Of a stretch of DNA of 64,000 bases, positions 27,911 through 36,645 are shown piece by piece. The stretch spans positions 4,879,466-4,943,465 of the forward strand of contig CP070695.1 in assembly GCA_020353515.1 (NCBI GenBank), given 5' to 3'. Under the pieces are notes generated by a model. It did no database searches and was not told the DNA's origin. It worked only from the letters and a program-made list of their open reading frames with translations. Positions within the stretch are counted from its first letter, which is position 1; every line of letters begins with the position of its first letter. The translations under genes were made by a program, and so were the position numbers. The DNA comes from Candidatus Heimdallarchaeota archaeon. Its GTDB lineage: Archaea; Asgardarchaeota; Heimdallarchaeia; Hodarchaeales; Hodarchaeaceae.

Positions 27911-28597
27911 TTAAATTTCGACTTTTTTAAGTACAGTCTCTAAATCAACTGGAAGTGAGAATGTCTGTGCCTTTTGTACCTCTTCTAGAGCGGAAGTTTG
28001 TATTATGTCAGTCATGCGATCATAAATTCGTGTAATAACTTCTAGCTGACCTCTCGTCTCTGGATATTTAGGATTAATACTACAACAACCTCCTGGTTGA
28101 ATAGAAAGATCATAAAAACCCCATTTTTTCGAAAGCTGAACAATCTCTTCTTTATTATACCCTATTAGAGGTCTAAATGTAGGTATATCAACTTTGGAGA
28201 CAACTATCGGTAAATTATCCAAGGTTTGACTTGCCTGTTCACCTAAAATTTCTCCCGTGACGATAATATCAGCTCCAATTTGTTGAGCGTACATCTCTGC
28301 TTTGACAAACATCTGCATTCGACACAGTAAGCATGTTTGACGAATTTCTACCCCTTTAAGATTATTTAATACAGCTTCTTGGCTTTTACCATTAGGAATA
28401 ATCGTTAAAAACATAGGATATTTTGAATTACGCTCTAAAATCTTGTTACTAAGAGCGACAACCTTTTCTAGAGTCCCTAGTGAGTGAAATGGAAAATTAT
28501 GATAATGTACTAAAAATAGATGAAATCCGTTTAAAATGGCAATCTGGCTTGCAACAGGACTATCTAGACCTCCAGAGATAAGACATACTGCTTTCAT
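27911..28597 (-). CDS. thiI: ThiI-type sulfurtransferase PP-loop protein lacking THUMP
   Basis: 228 residues. PP-loop SGGLDSPVA (the proline is typical of ThiI), the CLLCRMQM pair, TGEILGEQASQTLDN and the late GGCCSINPKYPETRG match the catalytic domain of ThiI, which makes 4-thiouridine at tRNA position 8 or supplies sulfur for thiamine. The N-terminal ferredoxin-like and THUMP domains (about 170 residues) that bind tRNA are absent, and no such domain lies next to it. Stand-alone forms occur in other archaea. Function may rely on a separate RNA-binding partner. Confidence 0.82.
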   Translation of the reverse strand: MKAVCLISGGLDSPVASQIAILNGFHLFLVHYHNFPFHSLGTLEKVVALSNKILERNSKYPMFLTIIPNGKSQEAVLNNLKGVEIRQTCLLCRMQMFVKAEMYAQQIGADIIVTGEILGEQASQTLDNLPIVVSKVDIPTFRPLIGYNKEEIVQLSKKWGFYDLSIQPGGCCSINPKYPETRGQLEVITRIYDRMTDIIQTSALEEVQKAQTFSLPVDLETVLKKVEI

Positions 28598-28744
28598 ATT
28601 GTAACTCTATCCAAATCGCTTTATGGTCAAAATACTCTAATTAAGAGCAACAAGCAATTTAATAATAATAAGAATGTCTATCTGAAAATATAAGTAAGAA
28701 AAAAAAAGGAGAAAGGAGTGAACAGAGGAAAAAGTGTCTTTTCC

Positions 28745-31700
28745 TTATGGTTCTTCTAGAATATCTATGTCATTGTGGAAAACCTTGTTACGGGAGAGTC
28801 TAGTGTCACTAGATCCAATGAGATGGATACCAATACTGTTGAAAAATACAAAGTTTCGTGAAAGACGATTGCTACTAGAATAGGAGAGACAAATACCTTC
28901 ATCGTTGTTATAAACAACGTTCCGAGAGATGTGATTTTTATTAGAAGAGTCGAGAAGTATGCCGAAATAGCTTCCTTGGATTAAGTTTCGGAAAATTCTA
29001 TTGTCATGTGAACCACTTATCAAAGCGATTCCAGCGTTACTGTTGTCTTTCAGGACATTACGACGAATTGAATTCTCACTAGATTCTTCTAAAAGAATGC
29101 CCGCTTCATAATTGTCTACAACAATATTTCTGCTAATTTTTATATGATCCGATCCAATGAGGATAATTCCATTAACCATATTTTGTTGAATATAGTTTCT
29201 GGTTATTTGATTCGTATTACTCCAGGCTATAACTATTCCATTCAGATTGTTTCCATTCACGAAATTTCTCTTGACTTCATTGAAATTAGATTCTCGGGTG
29301 AGAACAATTCCAGTCATACTGTTTTCAAAGACAACATTATCTTTGATAAGATTTACAGTTGAACCACGTAGATATATACCAATTGCACATTCATTAATTG
29401 TATTTCTCACAATGGAGTTTTTATTAGCTCTCCAAAAACCGATTCCAGCCCATACATTACTGTATATCTCATTATTGGCAATGTAATTGTGCGAAGCATA
29501 GTCATCATCCGTGGCTGGTAGCACGGAAACAATAGCTGTCTTTGTCCAAGCCTCTTGCAATACTCCGTCAAGATAGAATTGCGTTGTAAATTCGTGGTCT
29601 CTAACAGATAATGGATCCGAATAATAATCAATGTCATAGCGCCATTGTTCCCATCCCTCATCATAGTATATCTCTGAATGCCAGATGTCTACTGATTCGC
29701 CATCGACTGTCAATTCTACTTCAAGGGAATTATACCAATATAAAATGCCATCGTAGGTAGGATCTATAATGGTTATTTGCCACGAAATGTAATCCACTTC
29801 AGTAGCAGTGATGTCCTGCCCGTAACGCATGTGAACTTCGGTGTAGGAATCAATAGCAATACCATGGACTCCATTGCGATGAATGATATTTCCATCGATT
29901 GTATTGCCACTAGATGTGCCCATCAATTGGATTCCAGTTTCGTAATTATCGCTGACAATGTTCCCTATTATTCTATTGCTATCTGACTCCTCTAGGAGAA
30001 TCCCAAACATATTCTCTGTAATAGTATTTCCTGATACTAAGTGGTTTGAACAGTGATAAAGATTAAGTCCCGAATCAGCCCCATTAGAACTAATGTAGCT
30101 ATTAGTGAGTTCATTGAATTCAGAATTTCCGATCCAGATTCCCTGTTCAGAATTATAGGAAATAACATTCATATCGAGGATGTTGTAACTCGAAGTATCT
30201 AGTAAGATTCCAGCGAAACCATTCTCAGAGATGATATTCTGCGAGATATAGTTCTTGTGAGCTCTCCAGATATTGATTCCAGTCCAGCCATTGCTGAATA
30301 TTTCATTATTGACGATAGAATTGTGTGAAGCATAGTCATCGTCCGTAACAGGAAGCACCGAAACTATAGCTGTTGCTGTCCATTCCTCTCGCAATACTCC
30401 TTCAATAAAGAATTCCGTTGTAAATTCGTGATCTCCAATAGGTAACGGATCCGAGTAATAGTTAATGTCATAACGCCATTGCTGCCATTCTTCATCATAG
30501 TATATCTCTGAATACCAGATATCTACTACTTCGCCATCGATTGTCAATTCTGCTACAAGAGAATTGTACCAATATAAAATATCATCGTATTCTGGTTCTA
30601 AAAGGGTTACCTGCCACGAAATGTAATCTACTTCTGTAGCGGTAATATCCTCCCTGTAACGCATTTGTACTTCAGAGTAGGAATCTAGAGAAATACCACC
30701 GTTCCAGTTGTTGTAAATAACATTCTCCAAGAGAATATTGTTACTAGATTTCCCACCAAGACCAATACCAACCTCTGGATGCTCAGAAATTTCATTATAA
30801 ACTACAAGATTATAATTGGCTGAATCAAGATTGATACCGGTTTGACCGTTTCCACTGATCTCATTGCACTCAATCGTATTAAATTCAGAATAGATATCTC
30901 TACTATCGTCACCTGATAATCTAATACCCTCAAATCCATTTCCACTTACACAGTTTTCAGATATAATGTTATGAGAGCCTAAAAGTTCTATACCACAACC
31001 GATATTGTCAATTATCTGATTTTGGGTTATCATGTTATAGTGAGATCTCATAATAAAGATTCCACCCCATTCATTCCCAAATATCTCGTTTCCAGATAAA
31101 TAATTATGAGATACGTAATCTTCGTCCGTGGCAGGAATAATGGTAACATATGCCGTGTGTTCTAGTATGATTTCTCCTTCTAAGATACATTGAACTACAA
31201 ACTCGTGTTCTCCCACAGGTAAAGGATCCGAGAAATAATCAACATTGAAATGCCACTGATATGGCCATTCAGGGTCACCCCAATCATCCCAATAGACCTC
31301 AGAATACCAAACATCGACTAGTTCACCATCAACCGTCAAAAGGGTCTCTAAATTACTGTGATTGTACAAAGCTTGATCTTTATCTACATATCCCCATGTC
31401 ATTTGCCAAGAGATATAATCAGCTTCAGTAGCAGTGATGTCTTGCCAAAAACGCATAAAAACGTCCGAATACGAATCAAGACATATACCAGCACCCCCGT
31501 TATTATGAATCAAGTTTTCTGTAATACTATTTTCGCTAGCAACCCCTGAAATATCGATACCATTCCAGAAATTATCAAATATCTCATTATTGGTAAGGAT
31601 ATTAGAATTTGCAGACCGAACACCAATACCAACATTGTTTCCAAATATAATATTGGAGTCGACAATGTTGTCTGTAGAATCCTCAAGATAAATACCATCG

Positions 31701-33712
31701 CCATTATGCTGATAGATTTGATTCTCCGTTATATGATTCTGATATGTCTTCCAAACATAAATCCCACTCCATTCATTACTAAATATCTCATTTCCAGCAA
31801 TATAGTTATGAGATATGTAATTTTCGTCAGTCGCAGGAAGCACAGTCACGATTGCAGTAGTTGTATATTCTTCAAGAGGCACTCCATCAAGCACAAATCG
31901 AGTGACAAATTCATGTTTTCCAACGGGTAGTGGCTCCGAGTAGTAATAGCCATCAAAATGCCATACTTTCGGGTTTTCAGGGTCACCCCAATCATCCCAG
32001 TAGACCTCAGAGTACCAAACGTCAACTAATTCGCCATCAACCGTCAAGAGGGTCTCTAAATTGTCATGTTCGTACCACGCTTGATCTACATCCTCATAGT
32101 TACCTGTTACCTGCCACGAGATATGGTCAGCCTCGGTAGCGGTGATATTTTGCCAGAACCGCATATGAACTTCCGAATAGGATTCAAAAGCGATTCCACC
32201 GCCCCGGTTATCATGAATAATATTATCCAGAATGCTATTGTAACTAGATGTCCCAAAGAGTCGAATTCCAGCCCATTCATTCCCGAAAAGCTCATTATCT
32301 TCAACTACATTTTCACACACCCATTCCAGACTTATACCATCTTCAGCTCCTCCAAAGATCGTATTGTTAGCTATTGTGTTAAACTCAGAAGGAAGATTCC
32401 ATCCAAAATCGTGGGCCACCATAATTCCTTTCATTCCACTTTGCTCAATCTGATTCCACACAATGCGATTTTCAGATGAACCATAAACACCAATACCTTC
32501 TCCATAATTATTGATAAGAGTATTAACTCCAATAATGTTATCATTGGAATTCTGGAGATGGATTCCGTTATGATTATCAAAAAGCATGTTAAAAATGATA
32601 AAATTACGCATAAACGGTGTCGATATTACTGTAACATAAGCAATGGGTTCACCTAAAGTTTCACCAGCAAGTACAAACTGTGACGCGAATTCATGGTCTC
32701 CAACAGAGAGAGGATCAGAGAGATAAGATATATCAAAACACCATTGTTCACCATCAAAGTAAACCTCTGAAAAAGATGCATCAACTAGATATCCATCAAC
32801 TGTCAAACTAACTTGAAGTAGGTCGTCATGAACCTCTTCAATAGGGAACTCAGAGTACATCTCAAACCAGATAGCTTTCCAAATAATGCTGTCACTATCT
32901 GTAGCAAAAATATGTTGATTCGGCCATAACTCTAAAACAGAGTAAGGATCATTAAAGATATAGATTCCTTCATTGTTGTTATAAATAGAATTAGACCGAA
33001 TAAAGTTCATTCCAGCTTTGTTTTCAAGATAGATTCCGAATTCATTATTAAAAATTTCATTTTCTCGAATGTAATTTTCCCGAGAATTCGATAGATAAAC
33101 TCCTGTAGCTGAATTTTTGATTATATTGTTTTCAATTGTTCCGTGGGTCACATCGAATAGTTGTATAGCATTGAATCCGCTATATAATCCATCAAGAAGA
33201 TTATTACCTATATAGAAATATACACTCGTCCCACTAATCGTTATTAAGTTGTCATCCCAGCTAGCGAAGCTGAATCCCTCTATCCTATAGGGATCATCGA
33301 TTGTTCCTGATCCAGGATATCCTTGATTGACAAACTCCTCGTCACTTTCAATATAAATAGGATCATGCTCATCATACTGAGAAGACAGAGAACTAAGTTT
33401 AAACGTAGGAGATTCAATTCCCACTGATTGCTTTGGGCTAAAACCCTCTGTTAACGATTTCTGGGTTTTTAAGAAGTCTTTATACTTATATTGACGATTA
33501 GAGATTACTGTTTGACGATTTAGTCTTCTTTCAACAGTTTCAGATTGCATTAAATTTCCTTCTTGGTTATACAAAGAATTGATGATCTCTTGATATTCGG
33601 AAACATCACCAGTTGCAAATAATTGATTATTAACTAAAGAAAAAACGCCTAAAAATAAGATCGAAACTGTAGAAAGACAAATTATTTCTTTCTTTCTAAA
33701 GAACAAATTCAT
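28745..33712 (-). CDS. Giant secreted right-handed beta-helix protein with five long repeats
   Basis: 1655 residues. Residues 1-33 are a signal peptide. The body alternates NosD-like parallel beta-helix runs (repeated N-x-I-x-x-N motifs) with five copies of a module of about 110 residues that contains ITATE(A/V)DYISWQ, a LTVDGE segment, YYSDPLPVG(D/E)HEF and a TVLPATD end. The copies begin near residues 261, 525, 757, 1020 and 1299. The last 260 residues are beta-helix only, and no C-terminal anchor is seen. Likely a cell-surface protein or polysaccharide-acting protein. A large single gene with no operon partner. Confidence 0.85.
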   Translation of the reverse strand: MNLFFRKKEIICLSTVSILFLGVFSLVNNQLFATGDVSEYQEIINSLYNQEGNLMQSETVERRLNRQTVISNRQYKYKDFLKTQKSLTEGFSPKQSVGIESPTFKLSSLSSQYDEHDPIYIESDEEFVNQGYPGSGTIDDPYRIEGFSFASWDDNLITISGTSVYFYIGNNLLDGLYSGFNAIQLFDVTHGTIENNIIKNSATGVYLSNSRENYIRENEIFNNEFGIYLENKAGMNFIRSNSIYNNNEGIYIFNDPYSVLELWPNQHIFATDSDSIIWKAIWFEMYSEFPIEEVHDDLLQVSLTVDGYLVDASFSEVYFDGEQWCFDISYLSDPLSVGDHEFASQFVLAGETLGEPIAYVTVISTPFMRNFIIFNMLFDNHNGIHLQNSNDNIIGVNTLINNYGEGIGVYGSSENRIVWNQIEQSGMKGIMVAHDFGWNLPSEFNTIANNTIFGGAEDGISLEWVCENVVEDNELFGNEWAGIRLFGTSSYNSILDNIIHDNRGGGIAFESYSEVHMRFWQNITATEADHISWQVTGNYEDVDQAWYEHDNLETLLTVDGELVDVWYSEVYWDDWGDPENPKVWHFDGYYYSEPLPVGKHEFVTRFVLDGVPLEEYTTTAIVTVLPATDENYISHNYIAGNEIFSNEWSGIYVWKTYQNHITENQIYQHNGDGIYLEDSTDNIVDSNIIFGNNVGIGVRSANSNILTNNEIFDNFWNGIDISGVASENSITENLIHNNGGAGICLDSYSDVFMRFWQDITATEADYISWQMTWGYVDKDQALYNHSNLETLLTVDGELVDVWYSEVYWDDWGDPEWPYQWHFNVDYFSDPLPVGEHEFVVQCILEGEIILEHTAYVTIIPATDEDYVSHNYLSGNEIFGNEWGGIFIMRSHYNMITQNQIIDNIGCGIELLGSHNIISENCVSGNGFEGIRLSGDDSRDIYSEFNTIECNEISGNGQTGINLDSANYNLVVYNEISEHPEVGIGLGGKSSNNILLENVIYNNWNGGISLDSYSEVQMRYREDITATEVDYISWQVTLLEPEYDDILYWYNSLVAELTIDGEVVDIWYSEIYYDEEWQQWRYDINYYSDPLPIGDHEFTTEFFIEGVLREEWTATAIVSVLPVTDDDYASHNSIVNNEIFSNGWTGINIWRAHKNYISQNIISENGFAGILLDTSSYNILDMNVISYNSEQGIWIGNSEFNELTNSYISSNGADSGLNLYHCSNHLVSGNTITENMFGILLEESDSNRIIGNIVSDNYETGIQLMGTSSGNTIDGNIIHRNGVHGIAIDSYTEVHMRYGQDITATEVDYISWQITIIDPTYDGILYWYNSLEVELTVDGESVDIWHSEIYYDEGWEQWRYDIDYYSDPLSVRDHEFTTQFYLDGVLQEAWTKTAIVSVLPATDDDYASHNYIANNEIYSNVWAGIGFWRANKNSIVRNTINECAIGIYLRGSTVNLIKDNVVFENSMTGIVLTRESNFNEVKRNFVNGNNLNGIVIAWSNTNQITRNYIQQNMVNGIILIGSDHIKISRNIVVDNYEAGILLEESSENSIRRNVLKDNSNAGIALISGSHDNRIFRNLIQGSYFGILLDSSNKNHISRNVVYNNDEGICLSYSSSNRLSRNFVFFNSIGIHLIGSSDTRLSRNKVFHNDIDILEEP
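29500..32950 (-). repeat. Five-copy protein-coding repeat inside the beta-helix gene
   Basis: DNA copies at about 29500-29840, 30340-30670, 31130-31460, 31830-32170 and 32630-32950 encode the module with the ITATE(A/V)DYISWQ and HEF segments. Copies 2 and 3 are close at the DNA level, as are copies 4 and 5, while copy 1 is diverged. Spacing is roughly 700-840 bases. The arrangement points to growth by tandem duplication. It is not a CRISPR or mobile repeat. Confidence 0.8.
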
Positions 33713-33968
33713 CCCCTTTTTTTTATTTTTAGAGATACTTTAGATATATCTCAATCGAAGTTATAAAAAATAGATAGATCTGTTACGTTTTGGAAACTAT
33801 TTTCCCTTTTTTCATACTTCAATGTAACTAATTTTCATCAATTACAACTAAGATATATAACTACTGCGTTATAAAAATGTTTCGAAAAATAATATAACGT
33901 AAAATCAAGTCATTCAATTTTCCCTGTAAGTTATAATATATTTTGATAGTGCCCAAGAATGTTGCGTA

Positions 33969-34301
33969 ATGAGAGTATCATTAATGATCAAACCTAAATT
34001 TTCAGTTACCCGCTGTCCTAATAATCCACAACGTTGGAATGTGTATTTTAACAATTCCACACCTTTTGATTCGCAGTCAATCCGTAAAAAATTAGAAAAA
34101 AAGCAATTTCAAGTACTTGCAACTACTCCCAATATATTGGTCGTTCGTTCTAAAGAAGCTCGTCTCACATGGCATATCGAGGGACTTATCCAAGTGGATA
34201 TCTATAATCATTCAAGCTATGATGTGAAAGATATCGAACACCTTATTAAAGATATTTTTGATGTAGATTCAGTTAAATTTTCCGGTGAGTCACTTGGGTG
34301 A
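33969..34301 (+). CDS. Small conserved-looking protein of unknown function
   Basis: 110 residues (or 105 from the ATG at 33984). No family recognised. It has an alpha-beta pattern: a strand ending RCPNNPQRWNVYF, a helix with KKLEKKQFQVL, a strand NILVVRSKEARLTWHIEG and a final helix DVKDIEHLIKDIF. There is no signal peptide or membrane segment. The end overlaps the start of the GcvH-like gene by up to 17 bases, so the two are probably translated together, which hints at a role with lipoyl proteins, but this is inference. Confidence 0.65.
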   Translation: MRVSLMIKPKFSVTRCPNNPQRWNVYFNNSTPFDSQSIRKKLEKKQFQVLATTPNILVVRSKEARLTWHIEGLIQVDIYNHSSYDVKDIEHLIKDIFDVDSVKFSGESLG

Positions 34302-34821
34302 AAAACAGTTAGAAATTTCAACAAAGAAGTTTGACAAGGAACTCCAGCAAGAAGTCTCAGTTACTTACATTTTTCCTTTAGACCGCTACTATTACGCGGG
34401 TGATCCGGGACATATCTGGTTTAAACCATTTAATTCTATTTTTGAGGTGGGTTTTGACTCTTTTGGGCAACAACAAGCAGGACCTCTCCTTCATATTAGA
34501 ACACGCCCTCTTGGGAAGGAATTCCCACAAGGGACGGCTTTTGGAACAGTTGAAAGTGATAAGTGGATTGGTCCTCTCCGCTTACCTTTAACTGCAGTCC
34601 TTCTTGAAGCAAATACAGCAGTTATAGATAATCCGCAACTTGTTAATAGCGACTGCTATAAATCTTGGGTGCTTCGTATTAAACCAACGAAACTCGATGT
34701 GGAAATTTCATCCAAGGATATCATTTCCATAGGAGATCTAGAAAGTTTGAGAAGTTATGTTATTTCTGACCTTGAGAAATATGAGGAACCGCCTATTAAG
34801 GTAAATTTATCTGAAATTTAG
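34294..34821 (+). CDS. GcvH-like lipoyl-carrier protein
   Basis: About 175 residues against about 125-130 for usual H proteins. The core matches GcvH: GKEFPQGTAFGTVESDKWIG with the lipoyl lysine of the VESxK motif, then LEANTAVIDNPQLVNSDCYK and WVLRIKPTKLD. There is an N-terminal extension of about 30 residues and a C-terminal helix of about 35. It most likely carries the aminomethyl group between GcvP and GcvT, both in this window. A sulfur-metabolism LbpA-type role is the alternative. Start is the TTG at 34294 (GGTGA five bases upstream) or the GTG at 34285. Confidence 0.78.
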   Translation: MGEKQLEISTKKFDKELQQEVSVTYIFPLDRYYYAGDPGHIWFKPFNSIFEVGFDSFGQQQAGPLLHIRTRPLGKEFPQGTAFGTVESDKWIGPLRLPLTAVLLEANTAVIDNPQLVNSDCYKSWVLRIKPTKLDVEISSKDIISIGDLESLRSYVISDLEKYEEPPIKVNLSEI

Positions 34822-34967
34822 AGATGGGTCGAAATTTAGCATTTAAAAAGGTATAAATAGTGTTATATGTATTCTAGGAATCGAATTCAGGAAAATAGCC
34901 TTTATCATTTTTCTGATTATGAAATCAGCTTTTCTTAAGGAAAATTGATGTGATAGTTTTTCTAGTA

Positions 34968-34982
34968 AGTTTTATATACATA
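34968..34982 (+). promoter_or_regulatory. TATA-like element of the small membrane protein gene
   Basis: A TTTTATATACAT stretch lies about 70 bases before the ATG of the 41-residue gene. Transcription would start near 35002, leaving a leader of about 45 bases with the AGGGGAA ribosome site in it. Confidence 0.45.
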
Positions 34983-35045
34983 GAAAAGTAAGTTTTCATC
35001 AGAAAGAATTTTGTCGTTCCGATCTCTTCTTTAGGGGAAACAAAA

Positions 35046-35171
35046 ATGGACTTAATGACAATAATTATGACAATTTTAGGATTAGGTCTCTTAATAGTTT
35101 TAGGAGGGTTTCTAATTATTGGGATTCTCGTAATATTATATTTAGTTATTACAGGGAATCGTTGGGACTAA
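35046..35171 (+). CDS. Very small membrane protein (41 residues)
   Basis: An ATG with an AGGGGAA site eight bases upstream opens a 41-residue frame: MDLMTIIMTILGLGLL, then a long run of I, L, V and G, and a polar end TGNRWD. It is one or two membrane helices with no recognised family. Strong ribosome site, its own TATA-like element and clean isolation between genes support a real gene, though no homologue can be named. Confidence 0.6.
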   Translation: MDLMTIIMTILGLGLLIVLGGFLIIGILVILYLVITGNRWD

Positions 35172-35185
35172 AATTCGCTTAAATC

Positions 35186-35680
35186 CTACACAGGACCAGA
35201 ATATTTTACTTGGTTGCCAAGATTTTCAGCAATAGTGATATCTAAAGAGCTTATTAAATCAGGATAGCTTATGTTAAGCCAGGAACTGAATCTCTGATGT
35301 AAATAGAAAGCTAAACCTTCAGTTGTGGTTTGTTCTATCCCATTGAGAAGAATAGTATCCTGTTTAGGAAAAGAATATGTTTTATCATTAATAACTGTGA
35401 CTTCCCAATTCATTCCATCTAGTGATGAATGGATCTTAATCTTAGATGATTTTTTAGGAAGGAGGATCTTTTGGTCTAATAGTTGTAATTCCTGTCTGAT
35501 TATAGCATTTACGGATCGAAAATCTATTGTTGAGGTAAGATCTTTGTGAGAATACTTTATCTTGACTGTAACAGAATAATTATGACCATGAAGACGGTCA
35601 CATTTGTCAAAATCAACCAAGAAATGGCAAGCAGAGAAAGAATTCTTGGCCTGTGAAAAAATTTGTTCAAGTTCAGGCAT
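35186..35680 (-). CDS. queD: 6-carboxytetrahydropterin synthase, QueD/PTPS family
   Basis: 164 residues. Zinc ligands are the histidine in FSACHFLVDF and both histidines in LHGHNYSV; the cysteine in DKCDRLHGH sits where QueD has its catalytic cysteine, and the family's TTEGLAFYLH plus TIAENLGNQVKYSG close the protein. QueD makes the second intermediate of 7-deazaguanine synthesis (archaeosine in archaea). A loop of about 30 residues between strands is longer than usual. Archaeal PTPS-III enzymes with other pterin substrates are the alternative. Confidence 0.85.
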   Translation of the reverse strand: MPELEQIFSQAKNSFSACHFLVDFDKCDRLHGHNYSVTVKIKYSHKDLTSTIDFRSVNAIIRQELQLLDQKILLPKKSSKIKIHSSLDGMNWEVTVINDKTYSFPKQDTILLNGIEQTTTEGLAFYLHQRFSSWLNISYPDLISSLDITIAENLGNQVKYSGPV

Positions 35681-35917
35681 TTTTGCTTACCGTCTGTTTC
35701 TGGATTGATAAAAAATGTCCTTTTTCCTTTAAATGTCTATAAAGATTAAACATAATTGTATTTATCTTCAAATCTTTTTTCAGGAGAGAATTATCAGATT
35801 AATTACTTATTATATCAACTCTTTTATAAAAAATTTGGGGATATTACTGGAATATCACGGTTTCTTTAATTTTCAGCCTGCAATTGTTGTATTAACAATA
35901 TTGCAGGAGATATATTG

Positions 35918-36445
35918 TTGGCCGTTCAGGATTTCACCGCGAAATTAGTTCTTTTAGGAGATGGAAGGGTAGGAAAAACATCATTATGCTCCCACTTACG
36001 TACTCACCGAATCCCAGGAACATACGATCTCACAGTAGGCTTGAACATTGAAGTACACGAAACGAAAATAAAACAAGGAACATCTGTAAAGCTTGTTTTA
36101 TGGGATTTAGCTGGACAAAAAAGATTTGGATGTGTCCGACCTGGCTTTTATTATGGAAGTCGTGTCGCTTTGATTGTGTTTGACCTTCAAAATAGGGGAT
36201 CTTTCTTTGATGTTAAGCATTGGATCCGAGAATTAAAACGCCACAGCCCCGAAACCCCTTTCATTCTTGTTGGTAATAAGTCAGATCTTCTAAAACGAGA
36301 AGTTTCAAAAGAGGAGGCAATAAGTGTTGCACAGGAATATTCAGTACCCTACTATGAAACCAGTGCTCTAAAAGGGAAGAATGTTGAAGAAGTATTCCAA
36401 ATGGCAACTCGTATAGCTCTCCGAGGGACTTGTGTGGCCTACTGA
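35918..36445 (+). CDS. Ras/Rab-like small GTPase with CaaX-like C-terminus
   Basis: About 175 residues with all GTP-binding motifs: P-loop GDGRVGKTS, switch I threonine in DLTVGLN, WDLAGQKRFG, NKSDLL and ETSALKG. The WDLAGQ-R-F wording and length resemble Rab-type eukaryotic GTPases, as is known for Asgard archaea. Membrane-trafficking-like or signalling switch roles are inferred from the family only. The last four residues are CVAY, shaped like a prenylation box. Start is the TTG at 35918, seven bases after GGAGA (35906-35910); a TTG directly before it is possible. Confidence 0.93.
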   Translation: MAVQDFTAKLVLLGDGRVGKTSLCSHLRTHRIPGTYDLTVGLNIEVHETKIKQGTSVKLVLWDLAGQKRFGCVRPGFYYGSRVALIVFDLQNRGSFFDVKHWIRELKRHSPETPFILVGNKSDLLKREVSKEEAISVAQEYSVPYYETSALKGKNVEEVFQMATRIALRGTCVAY

Positions 36446-36645
36446 ATGTTATGGGAGCATTTTTCTTTTTATTTGACAAATATCAGTAAAAGCGACCTGT
36501 AATTAATGATAATGTAAGTTTCAGAATATTCTTTTCTGTTGTTTTTTCTAAAATAACACTAGAAACTTACTAAAATTGTATATTAATCTGGATAAATTGT
36601 CGTTAGACTACATCTACGGCGATCTTAACAAGTCTTGGTAACCTA

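Noticed and set aside
32066..32479. 137-codon frame antisense to the beta-helix gene
   Set aside because: Shadow of the repeat modules; similar antisense frames recur at each repeat copy.
29500..32950. Long repeats as a possible CRISPR or mobile element
   Set aside because: Repeats are hundreds of bases long, in frame inside one coding sequence, without spacers of fixed size or terminal inverted repeats.
33969..34301. Small protein as the second subunit of a split lipoate ligase
   Set aside because: Attractive because of the GcvH-like neighbour, but no sequence pattern of that family could be seen.
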